Shown: positions 33,127-43,339 of the stretch, in pieces
Layout of the letters: every line of letters starts with the position of its first letter
Position numbering within the stretch: the first letter of the stretch is position 1
Assembly: GCA_035222895.1 (NCBI GenBank)
Contig: JAVYIG010000869.1
Location: forward strand, 301,393-365,392
DNA from: Strongylocentrotus droebachiensis
Taxonomy: Eukaryota > Echinodermata > Echinoidea > Camarodonta > Strongylocentrotidae
Direction of reading: 5' to 3'
Length of the DNA: 64,000 bases
Translations under genes and position numbers: made by a program
Notes under the pieces: generated by a model
What the model was told of the DNA's origin: nothing
The model's input: the letters and a program-made list of their open reading frames with translations, nothing else
Databases searched by the model: none

Positions 33127-33472
33127 GTCTTCGTCAGCTCGAGATTGCCAAATAGCTCGCTATTTCTGATTTGGGAAATAAGCCCGAAGTTACTTCATCA
33201 GCTCGAGACTCGACCTCGAAACTCGAGCTCGAGAAGTTATATTATTTTGCCCAGCGTTCGCGCATAGTGCGAGTCTTCGGTCTGGTGAAAACGCACCGGA
33301 CAAATAGCGGGATATTTTGAAAACTAGCCCAATATATCTCGGGGTGATCCCCTCGACCAAATATCCCGATAGTTACAACTGCGGGCTGATGAAGACGCAA
33401 ATAAGCTGGATAATTTGCCATCGGGATAGTTAAAATAGCGGGTTGTTTGGCAATCTCGAGCTGATGAGGACA
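33127..33472. mobile_element. MITE with about 40-bp inverted ends
   Basis: The left end (GTCTTCGTCAGCTCGAGATT, then GCCAAATAGCTCGCTATTT) and right end (complement of GTCCTCATCAGCTCGAGATT, then GCCAAACAACCCGCTATTT) are inverted repeats. The interior repeats CAGCTCGAGA and has several AAATAGCGGG/ATCCCGATAG variants. A 135-codon minus-strand frame here is an accident of the repeat. No clear target duplication was identified. Confidence 0.75.
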
Positions 33473-34140
33473 GATCTCTATCGGAATCAAAGCAGGTGTA
33501 TGATGGACAGTATTTAATGACCATGGTAAAGACACAGGAAGAGAGTAGAGGAGAAGAAGATTCTCTTGTGACTGCTCCACAAAATGAAACGTGATATCCG
33601 TCAGTAAGGCCTCAGACAAAGACCCCTTTGATAAATAGGTCACGATCATTTCCCTGTCAGCCCAAGCTTGGTGAGCGTATCCGATCGAAGGCCATTATTG
33701 ATTCAATGACCTAGACTTTTCATCCGCAAAACAACATGTTTAGGTATATTTTATTGGGGTTTTATTCCCCTTTGATTTTTGTTTAAACTTGTTAACATCC
33801 CCGCAATCTAATTGCAATGATAAAAAGAAAACATCTGCTTGGTCTAGAATACATATATTTACTGTTTTCAGTTATCCTGCTTTTGCTGATAGTTAATGGC
33901 TCAATAAACTTCCTCTGGTATTTGTTCGGTAGGTTTTATTAGTGTGCTTCTAACTTTATGAGAATCACAGAGCTTTCGTTTCTATCCTTATACAATGGTA
34001 AAAGTTTTGCTGTTTAAATTGTCAAAAGCGAAGATGTAAAGAAAAGGGCATTTTCGTTGCGTTTGAAAAAAGTTAAGGTAATATTTAACATAAAAGTGTG
34101 TAAAATCACAAGAATAGAGTCTGGTTTAAAGTTCATATTT
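33473..34140. other. AT-rich stretch, no recognised feature
   Basis: No domain, repeat or RNA gene was recognised. Confidence 0.4.
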
Positions 34141-34360
34141 GTGTTAACAACATCACTAGGGACCACTGTAGTATAGGTTGTGGGTTCGAAACTCGTTCGG
34201 TGCTTACATCACTGGACAGGTTGTTTTGTCCACATTTTGGCCCTCTTTACCCAGGATTAAATAGGTATCTGCTGGGGTAATAATAATAATTACAGAGTCC
34301 GCAGGAAGAGCAGTATTGATACTGATGTGGCTACCTTGGGTAATTAGCACCAAATTTTTT
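34141..34360 (+). mobile_element. tRNA-derived SINE (family 1), copy B
   Basis: A pol III B-box-like GGTTCGAAACTCG lies at 34182-34194, after a degenerate tRNA-like head. About 100 bp further on comes TTTACCCAGGATTAAATAGG, and then a tail GCTGGGGTAATAATAAT..CAGTATTGATACTGATGTGG. The tail matches copies at 37066 and 49588. The A-box half is badly decayed. Confidence 0.65.
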
Positions 34361-34687
34361 GTTCATTATCGAGTGTTCATATCCCATGACCTATACAAAT
34401 TTCATGGAAATCTATAGATCATTACCCAAAGTCAAAGTGAGACTGATTTACAAACCTTAGAGTTTCAGAAAATACTCCTTCATAATCTGATCAAATCGTT
34501 TCTCATTTCCGGCACCTCTGAAGACAAAGTCATTGCGCAAATTCTTTTGAAGAAGAAACAATCATTTGGAGCACGAATCCGACTTAATGGAAAGAATAAA
34601 AGATGTTTTGAAAATTGAAAAACAAGAATGCTTCTTTTCCATGATTACGTAGCGGTTTCTATTTTTGTTGTTGAGTTTCTTCCTTTT

Positions 34688-36017
34688 AAGGGGATATCTC
34701 ACTGAGCGGCGAATGCTTACGAACGTAGCTAATGCGAGGGTTCGCCAAGGTTCGTGAAAGGTTGCAAGAAAGTTCGCAAACAGTTTTATTGTCGCAAACA
34801 GTTTTTCTTTGCGAATTTATTTTTCCGCAAACAGTTGCAAGCGTTTGCAAAACATTTATGCTTGCAAAACAGTCGTAAGTGTTTGCAAAACAGTCATAAG
34901 CTTTCACAAACGGTTGTAAGACGGTGTTGCTGAAGTTCTATTTGATTCGCCAATGCTAGCGACTACGTTACCATATGGTCCCTATATAAAATCGGCCCAT
35001 TGTGTACCAGGAGTTAAACATTCACAAATAGTGACAAAGGATTGGCAAATAGTCGCCTAACATTTGCTTACAGTCTCTAAAGGGCCTATCTCACTGAGCG
35101 GCGAATGCTTGCGAACGTAGCGAATTTGGGGTTTCGCCAGAGTTTGTAAAATGTTGTAAAAGGTTGCAAGAAAGATCGCAAACAGTTTTCTTTGTTGTTA
35201 ACAGTTTTTCTTGTCGCAAAGAAATTTTGAACATGTTCAAAATTTCTTTGCGAATTTATTTTTCCGCAAACGTTTGCAAACAGTTGTAAGCGTTTGCAAA
35301 ACAGTTGCAAGCGTTTGCAAAACAGTCGTAAGCCTTTGCAAACGGTTGTTAAATGGTTTTGCTCTTTGTTTTCGTCAGTTCTCTGTGTTTCGCCAAAGCT
35401 AGCGACCACGTTACCATATGGTTCCTTTATAAAATCGACCCATTAAGTACCAGTAGTTAGCAAAAGGTCTCAAACGTTCACAAATAGTGGCAAAGGATTG
35501 GCAAATAGTTGCTAATCTTCGCAAAAGTTGTCGCTAACATTTGTTTACAGTCGCTAATAGTCGCCAACTGCCTTTCGCAAACACTTTCGAAAACATTCTC
35601 TCAAATGTTGCTAATTGTCGCTAAACGTCACTTAATGTCGCTGATTTTCGCCAACATTCGTCAGAAAAGTTGGCGAATCCAAATTCGCAACGTTCGCAAG
35701 CATTCGCTGCTCAGTGAGATAGGCCCTTTATAGTCGCCAACTGCCTTTCGCAAACAATTTCGCAAACATTCGCTCAAATGTTGCTAATTGCCACTAAACC
35801 TCGCACAGGCTTACGACTGTTTACCAAACGCTTGCATCTGGTTGCGGAACATTAAATGTTCAAAAAAAATTGCGACAAGAAAAACTATTTGCGGCATGAA
35901 AACTGTCTGCAAACTTTCTTGCAACCTATTACGTACCTTTTGCAACCTTTGACGAACCCTGGCGAAACCCCAAATTGGCTATATTCACAAGCATTCGCCG
36001 CTCAGTGAGATACCCCC
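34688..36017. mobile_element. Foldback element (outer copy) carrying a nested sibling
   Basis: Outer ends: TATCTCACTGAGCGGCGAAT on the left (from 34695) and its complement, ATTCGCCGCTCAGTGAGATA, on the right (ending at 36012). Removing the nested copy at 35080-35728 leaves about 680 bp, close to the nested copy's length. The arms are long: roughly the terminal 230 bp are inverted copies, both built of short degenerate direct repeats of GTTTGCAAAACAGTCGTAAG and CGCAAACAGTT type. The general plan, long inverted ends made of short repeats, recalls the TU foldback transposons reported in sea urchins, but family membership is not shown. There is no coding sequence. Confidence 0.8.
35080..35728. 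mobile_element. Foldback element (inner copy), same family
   Basis: The ends are AAGGGCCTATCTCACTGAGC (35080-35099) and its exact complement GCTCAGTGAGATAGGCCCTT. Near-perfect inversion runs for about 58 bp, through GCGAATGCTTGCGAACGT. TA lies directly outside both ends (35078-35079 and 35729-35730), consistent with TA targeting. Comparison with the equivalent site inside this copy (ACAGTCGCTAATAGTCGCC) shows that it landed in the matching position of the outer copy. The interior contains tandem GTTTGCAAAACAGTTGCAAGC-like repeats at 35268-35345 and an inner hairpin GAAATTTTGAACATGTTCAA at 35221-35240. Confidence 0.85.
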
Positions 36018-37065
36018 GACGCCGCACATTCCCCTTTTAATGACGTACACACCCTAGAATTGAGCGGTAGTTTTAGATCGTCTTTATATTCACACCACGT
36101 AGCTCACACAAGGGGTGCTACAATGTACCCTTTAAACACTCCAGAGAGGTGGCTTTCTACCCCCTAACGTATTTCAAACACTGATCGGGATGCTAACAAG
36201 CAAAACAACACTAGCATTCGGATCACTCATTCTCCAGAATGGGACGAAATACAGACGAGAAAGGATTCATTTCCTTCTCATCCGGAAGTTTATCTGGGTG
36301 ATAGTTTCCAACGTACGAGAGGTAGGGCAACAGATTAGATGTCAACACATAATATTGTCTAAATCAGTTGAATTGCGGAATCGGAGCCAAGAAAACTAGC
36401 TTTCAGTTGACAGCTCTTGACATAGAAGGCTACTTTTCGTCGAATAGGTAATACCGTCAAAATCGAATTCTGTCTGGTTCTTCCTCCTTCATTTCATTTC
36501 GACACCTCGCAAGTCGTTTTAGAACAGGATTCTGTAACACATTTGATATGAGGTAGAGGCCGGCAGAGAGATGGACGAAACATGTCGTGTAGAGATGATT
36601 GCCCTCTGGACCTAGATTACCTAGCTATAGTGATGTTATCAAAGTAAATATATCTTTTTCCCAAGGACAAATTTTTCCTAACTGTCCTCGTGGTCCTCGA
36701 TGGTCCTTCTTGTGATACTTGTGATATACGCCATATTATTTCCATTTCGTGGTTCTCCGGAAGTTTATCTCAGTGAAATTGAACAAAAGACCTAGGTGTT
36801 TCCTATCTCTTTCGCGGTCTCTACCCATATCAAAACATGATTTACTTCATATTCTTATTTGTTTAAGAATGTGATCTGACGATATAAGATTATACATCTG
36901 CTTCTTCAAATAGATAGCATAGCCAAACGGGATGAAAGGGACACTGTGTCCATGTATTTTGTTGTTACATTTCAATTTTCTCCCGCCAAAACATCGGTAT
37001 ATTGTCATTGCTTGGTTGATCGAAACTGTGCATTGGGTGACTAATAATTAATCCACATTTGCAAT
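36018..37065. other. Non-coding stretch, no recognised feature
   Basis: No recognisable domain, repeat or RNA gene. Confidence 0.4.
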
Positions 37066-37172
37066 TCTACACCCAGTGTGTCAATGTGTAACTGGTAATT
37101 GATGGTAACACTTGCAGGGCCATCTGGTAGAACAATATTGATGTTGATGAGGCTTCCACGGGTTAATTTTCA
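37066..37172 (+). mobile_element. SINE (family 1) 3' fragment, copy D
   Basis: It contains CACCCAGTGTGTCAATGTGT, GCAGGGCCATCTGGTAGAAC and TTGATGTTGATGAGGCTTCC, matching the core and tail of the SINEs at 34141 and 49588. The tRNA-like head is missing. Confidence 0.6.
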
Positions 37173-39710
37173 TAATCCATTCTTTTACTTTCAATTGTTT
37201 GAATCGGTTGCGGCTTTTTCTTCTTTTGTATAAAAGGAGTGGCATTCTTTCTCATGCCGTGGATAGACAGACAAAGAAAACTGCCCATTTTAGCAGACAT
37301 CAAAGTAGATTTGTCGAGGGTTGACGTCGTTTGCGTCGAGTGTTTTCGATTTGTATTCAAAGCGGTCACGGAAATCTCCACTTTATATCTATTATAAGGT
37401 TACAAATAGCTTTCTGTTCCCCGGAATAACAAAATAACACTTTTGTGTCACAGATTACCGGTTCAATTTCCAAACTAGAGATAGACGAGAAAAATCACAA
37501 TCATGTTTCGAATTAGACAGGCAACACATGAAATTAAAGAATTAGGTAAAGAGTCTCTTAAATTTCTGCTGTGAGCATCAACGAGTGCCCTAAATCTGCA
37601 CAGGCTTTTAAATCATTTGTGAATAATGAAAGCACCTTTACTGGCTGGCTTTTGAATCATCTGTCTGTGAAAGATCAGATAAGATTTAGTATTCGTTTGC
37701 TGATTTTGACTTGTATATTTCAACATCAAGGGATTATGCAGTTTTCTTTCCCGTTTTCTTCGTCGTGTTCTTCATTACTTTCTTGTCACTGAGTAATATT
37801 TTTTCGGTTATTCGTTTCTATCATTAAATGCTTTGGGTGCAAAATTTTAGTGATTCATCGATTTCATTAAAAAATAATGTGCATCTTAATTTTTTTTCCA
37901 TTGAGGACATAATAAGGATACATAAACATTTTCCCGTTTTAATGGCTTTTCATTGAAATTGCATGTACAAATACAGCACGAAATAGACCTTTTGTTTGTT
38001 TTCCGTATTTTCGGTCGATCAAAAGAAAATTATCAGGATAAATGTATAACAATTTTATCCTCTAAGATTCATATCGCCACTTAAAAAATATTATCATCCC
38101 GTAAATCCTTGCCCTACCTTGGGAGTATTACAAAGAAGCCGAATCTACTCTCATGGAAATCAAATTTGTGCAGGGATTGTTCCGATTGCTTCCAAATCTT
38201 AAAGTAATGTTATAATGTTATAACATTGGAGAGTTATTTTAGTGTCATTAATATGGGATGCGGTTTTATAATAAGCCTGATGAAATTGCGAAAACTATGA
38301 GAAAGTATTCCTAAAACATGCTTGTTTGCCCTTTTGCCGTAGATTTATTAGGGATTCACAGATATCATTTTTTTTTTCGATTTTAGGTGCATATTAGCCT
38401 AGCGTGCAATGCCATTTCGTTAAATTTGTCAGAATTGTTTTGAGGGGGAAAAAATCGTTGTCTTTTATTTTGGATAACTTAGAAGTTTATGGTTTAATTC
38501 AGATTGTTTGTTTATATATTCATGATAATGTCAACAAGTTGAAAGTACATGGTCATCATAAATATAATGCAGGTATGGTGGATAGCTCATTTCATTGATA
38601 ATTGAATAATTCCACACTTCTTCCAGATCGGATAAGTAATGTGTTTGAATTTGTTGCTGTCCTTAAACTAAACGCATTATGTATTACACCATAATGATGT
38701 TGGCGTGGCTCGTGATCATAAGTCTTTATCGGTTCATTGTAAAAAAGAATCATTTTCTCTATTATAATTTTTTATGTAACTGCTAAATGACCCCCCCCCC
38801 CCCCCTCCCCCTCCCAACCACTTTTATTTCTTCTTTTTAACTATGGTATAGTATTGGAAGTTCATTGTAATAGAAAAAGGACCCAAATACTTTCTAAAAA
38901 TCAACTTTGGACAATTTAAATAGCCTTTTCAATTACTTTTTGAAAAGTGCGAATATAACAATGACGTATATGCAATCCGAACATTTCTCCTATGGTATAT
39001 ATATATATATATATACATAAGGGTATTGTAATGTAGAGCTGCTTTCTCGAAGGTCTTTACGATCTTATCGTACTAGGCCTATTCAAAGAAAGTTGCACCT
39101 TTACGTTTCTCTTATACAATAATTGAGAATGTGTTTAAATTCTATGCAGTACAAAGCATGTGGATTGGTTTCCCTGCATTTCCTTTTCGTATAGAGATAT
39201 AAAGACTGACTGATGATTACACACAAAATGAATGACTTTCTCCTTTTGGGTAATTAAGGGCATAATGATCAATTATCTACGAAGGCAGTTGAATACGAAT
39301 GATTAAGAGGCCAACCAAAGAATGGGGATTTGAACAAATGGTAATAAATAAGAAAAACAATATTGTTCATTTGGGAGCTTTTGAAATCTTTGTAAAAGAC
39401 GAAGAAGATTTAAAATACTCGGTGAGAGAGTCACCTTTTGCCGTAAAGTTGATGAATTCAAATGGCTTGCTCTGTTAATAACAATTGTATTCTAAGCTAT
39501 GCGTGGGAGGATCGTTTGTCCCCATTTCTGTTTGTATTTTTCTTCTTCATTTACTTTTCACCGGCTGTATGTTTTATGACACGCTGTATCAAGAGCATCA
39601 CTAAGTTCTGATTTACGATCCTCGGTTCGCATTATATAAAAACGACGGTAACTTAAGTTGTGTCACTTTGTAGTGCAACTATAATCACTCTTTCCACCCA
39701 CTCACAAACA
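37173..39710. other. AT-rich stretch with small simple repeats
   Basis: A C run lies at 38790-38806, a (TA)n tract at 38997-39016, and an AT palindrome (AATGTTATAATGTTATAACATT) at about 38207. No gene was recognised. Confidence 0.45.
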
Positions 39711-39748
<38 letters not shown>

Positions 39749-39860
39749 TTTCTGCCCGACCTTGCCCTTCTCTCTTTCTCTCACCCCCCTCCCCGCTACT
39801 CTCCCATTCCTCCTCTCTCTCACCCATCTCATATCTCCAATTTTCCAATCTTGCCCATAA
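39711..39860. repeat. (CT)n microsatellite and CT-rich tract
   Basis: Uninterrupted (CT)n at about 39715-39744 followed by CT-rich sequence. Confidence 0.95.
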
Positions 39861-39925
39861 TAATAGTAATAATAAAACGGTGCTTATCACCGAAGTCTCT
39901 AAGCGCTATAACAATTGGAAACAAT
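39858..39925 (-). mobile_element. SINE/LINE 3' tail with (TAA)n, minus strand
   Basis: (ATA)n then ACGGTGCTTATCACCGAAGT and CTCTAAGCGCTATAACAATT resembles the tails at 21379 and 31966 (complement of a GCGCT-containing tail). Degenerate. Confidence 0.4.
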
Positions 39926-40119
39926 TGAAGAATTTACATATTAAACAAAATTTTTTTTTACAAATAAACCTACAAATTATAATACATATGAAATATACAT
40001 CAATGTGAACAGAGTAAGTTAATCATCAAAATCAATTTTGAATAAAATTAATGTGGCTCAAAAAAAAAGTTTTGAATTGGATGACAATCTGACAGTTTTT
40101 GACATGATTGTAAAGGTAA

Positions 40120-40375
40120 ACCATCTCTCTGTCTCTTCTCTCTTTCTCTTTCTCCCCCTCCTCTCTACTCTCATTTTTCCCTTGACCCCTCTCTCTCTCT
40201 CTCTCTCTCCCCCTCTCCTCAGTTCCCCTCTATTTGTATACTTTTCTCTCTCTCAATCTTTCTCTTCTCTCTGTCCCGCACTTTTTCTATCTGTCTTTGC
40301 CTTGCTACATCTGTTTTAATACCTCTTTCCTCCCCCTCTTTCTCTCTCTTTCTCTACCTCAATGACTCTTTCTAT
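40120..40375. repeat. CT-rich simple-sequence tract
   Basis: Long imperfect pyrimidine tract with (CT)n at about 40190-40210. The 93-codon frame across it is spurious. Confidence 0.85.
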
Positions 40376-40780
40376 GCCATCTGTTATTATAAAAAAGCTG
40401 AATTTGCTACCATCAAGAAGGTTCGGCATAAATGTCCATGCATCCATCAAAATAAATCCTCACTTGGGGCTATTTTTCGCAAATAGATTTCATTGTAATT
40501 TAAAAAAACAATTTTAGATAACCATTTATTTTTCTTCTATGTTGGGCAATAGGAAATGCGCAAGACCCAATGTCGTTGAACTTTTCGATTCAATGGTTAT
40601 TTCGTATTTTAACTTTTTTATTCGAAAAAATATGTTGTAGAAATAATCATCAGATGAGGCAAACACCTTCTAATTGTTTTGGATAGTGCTGCAGCTTTGT
40701 CTTTGCGACTCTGAATTTGAAATTCACCAATTTTAAAGCAAAGTAAAGCGTTTCATTTGCTAACAATATATCATTTTAAG
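40376..40780. other. AT-rich stretch, no recognised feature
   Basis: No coding or repeat structure was recognised. Confidence 0.4.
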
Positions 40781-41098
40781 GTGGGAGAGCCTAGTGATCT
40801 CATTTGGGATGCAGTCATAAAATTGTTGGAAATTGTCGCATAGTCCTATCGATCACAAGGTCCGCGGTTCGAATCTCGCCGCGGCACTAATGTCCCTTGG
40901 CAAGACATTGATCTACATTTGTCATACCCCACCCAGGTGAAGTAAATGAGGACCGGTAGAAGGGATTCCTTGAATGCTGTGAGCACCGAAATCGATAGCC
41001 TAGTAGAGCCGGGGTATTACATATTGGAGCGCTTTGAGCACCTTGCAGGTGGATATGTGCGCTATATAAATATCCAATATTATTATATAATTATGAGT
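40781..41098 (+). mobile_element. tRNA-derived SINE with L2-like 3' tail, copy A
   Basis: A tRNA-like head (about 40781-40890) carries a good pol III B box, GGTTCGAATCTCG (40866-40878), followed by a CCGCGGCAC acceptor-like end. A central segment has CCCCACCCAGGTGAAGTAAA, close to the core of the SINE at 49588. The 3' tail reads GCGCTTTGAGCACCTTGCAG, GTGGATATGTGCGCTATATA and AATATCCAATATTATTAT. The tail matches the 3' end of the L2-like LINE at 20836-20902, the expected source of its retrotransposition machinery. Confidence 0.8.
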
Positions 41099-41533
41099 AT
41101 TGTAACATTTAATGTGAAATGGAGAGGGTTGCCATGAATTACAATCACAGAAAAAGGACAAGTTATCAATTCTTCTCGTGCTTTTTGTTTCTATTTTTAA
41201 AGCAGAAAGGTGTCCATGTAGGTTAATCTTTACATCAAAACACTCGGTAACACACTCGATATTTTATACGATGTCGTCTCTGATAAAGATTCAATTGCAA
41301 GTCCTGTAACTTAATTTAAACTTACATGTCTGAGTATTCGCAGTATTTAGATTGCCCTCGGCTTCTTTACTCTTCGCAGATGTTCAAATACGATATTGTT
41401 ATGATACGATGATAAATGAAACGTGGTATATTTCTGAAGAAAATTAAAGGTACGAGGTTAACCAATTGAATTGTCATAACGAGAACTACAAAGGAGGTTA
41501 TTGATATTCATCATATACTTGTTGGTGACCCCC

Positions 41534-41539
<6 letters not shown>
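41099..41539. other. AT-rich stretch, no recognised feature
   Basis: No coding or repeat structure was recognised. Confidence 0.4.
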
Positions 41540-41574
<35 letters not shown>

Positions 41575-41916
41575 GTCTCTCTCTGTCTCTCTTCCCCCTC
41601 TCATGTAACTGTCCATGGCAGTGGGACACCACAGAGCTATCCCATCTTGAAAATAAATGTCGCCAGTAACTTTCAGAGACCAAGGAAAGGTATATTGCAA
41701 CGATATTATATACATCAAACTTGTTTACTTTTCTCTGTCTTTCTCTGTCTCTGTCTGTGTCTGTGTCTGTCTGTCTTCTACTCGTTTTCACCCTCTTCTC
41801 TCTCTCTCTCTATATATATCTCCCTCCCTTCATGTGGATTGCAAAAGAATGTTACCGCGTGCCCACGCACACACACACGCACACTCTCACTGACTCATCG
41901 AACACATACACGCATG

Positions 41917-41952
<36 letters not shown>

Positions 41953-42037
41953 CTCCTCCTCCTGTGTTATTACAGAAGGATGCTATAGCATCTTGGAAAT
42001 AAATGTCGGTGGCTTTTAGTATGTTTAGAGACCACGT
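41540..42037 (+). repeat. Two copies of a microsatellite-bordered repeat
   Basis: Each copy starts with a (CT)n tract (about 41540-41573 and 41919-41951). About 80-90 bp further on it has CATCTTGAAAATAAATGTCG or CATCTTGGAAATAAATGTCG, then a segment ending AGAGACCA (41684 and 42034). The copies are head to tail, about 350 bp apart. Between them lie (CTGT)n, (CT)n and (CA)n tracts. No coding content. Confidence 0.65.
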
Positions 42038-42060
42038 ACGACTACTTATCCTCGGGTTTT

Positions 42061-42879
42061 CTACCATTCCTTTATGGGTAATAGATGTGTGTTATGTCTG
42101 ATATCTGTTATTTTTGCATTGATCGCCTTGCTTTAAAAGAGGTTTGCTGTCCACAAAGACACTTTTCCTTTCCAGGATTTTTGTTTATGGATAGCACTTC
42201 GGTTTAAGGTTAAGTGAAAGAAGCCATTTCCTTTGAGAGTGCAGCAATCAGTTGATTACAGTTTAAAGAGAACACTTCTGTGTTGAAACATACTAACTGT
42301 CGCAGATGTCCTAACAAAAATTAAACTTAACTAACAATGGATGTTCATGGCCTTTAGCACGCTTTGTAGTTCAGTGGTTGACAACATCGCTGATGATTAT
42401 CAGACAGTCACTAACTCAGTTATTGACGAAGATGAACGACTTCTATCGACTAATTGATATTTGAAAGAAGTAAAAAAAAAAAGTTTTGTTTTTCCTCCAT
42501 TAATTCCATGCAGTTGCATTATAACTCCTCTCTACCTCTTGGGATATGCAGCTTTTTCCACAAAACTCTTTTTACTCTATCTATGAAGATCTACCCAGGC
42601 ATACCGCAACGAATGCTCAATGAAGGGTGCATCTGATTTTACTATCATAATTATTTGCGATGGTTATTCTAATCATACGTCACAATAAAAAGCATGCGAT
42701 GACATTTCAGAAGGGGAAAACGGATTGATTAATAAGAGTATCATATCATTTCGTAATTGAAGCGCATATGAGATCAAATTCCCTAATTTTGACCGTGAAT
42801 TAAAATTGCTTTTAATATATAATTCATCGTAATTGCCCTTGGATTTTGTGATGATCCTCCAGCGGTACATTGCATAATG
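42061..42879. other. AT-rich stretch, no recognised feature
   Basis: No domain, repeat or RNA gene was recognised. Confidence 0.4.
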
Positions 42880-43074
42880 AGCACATTCAGTGGCGGATCC
42901 AGGGGGGGGGCCCGGGGGGCCCGGGCCCCCCCCCCTTGAGAAAAAAATCATGTAAAATCACGCGATTTTTACCTTTTTGGGGGGTTGGGCCCCCCCCCCT
43001 GGCGCTCAAGGGGGGGGTGCAAATTTTAAAATTTTCGAGGACCAAAAAAAAAAAAAAAAAAAAATGTGCTCACT

Positions 43075-43109
<35 letters not shown>

Positions 43110-43187
43110 ACTGAGCGACTTTTCGGCTGGTTGAGTCGTTGCAATTTTTTTTTGGACTCCCAAAAAAAAAAAAAAAAAGTGCCGCTT

Positions 43188-43233
<46 letters not shown>

Positions 43234-43339
43234 ACTGAGCGACTTTTCGGCCGGCGCGATTTTCAAATTTTCGGGAGCAAAAAAAAAAAAAGTTGGGCCC
43301 CCTCCCCTAAGAAATCCTGGATCCGCGCCTGAGCACATT
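42880..43339. mobile_element. hAT-like MITE with poly-C runs of 34 and 45
   Basis: The element spans 42888-43331. Its ends, CAGTGGCGGATCCAGG and CCTGGATCCGCGCCTG, are inverted, and the 8-bp direct repeat AGCACATT flanks it (42880-42887 and 43332-43339), as expected for hAT. The interior has two tandem modules, each a poly-C run (43076-43109 and 43189-43233) followed by CACTGAGCGACTTTTCGGC. The second continues CGGCGCGATTTTCAAATTTT, the complement of a module in the MITE at 17608-18010. All open frames here come from homopolymers. Confidence 0.85.

Noticed and set aside
33242..33649. 135-codon minus-strand frame
   Set aside because: Mostly lies in the inverted-repeat MITE and extends only a short way beyond it; no domain.
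35086..35733. Cys/Phe/Lys-rich frames of 63-107 codons in the foldback element
   Set aside because: They are translations of the short GCAAACAGTT-type repeats and exist on both strands.
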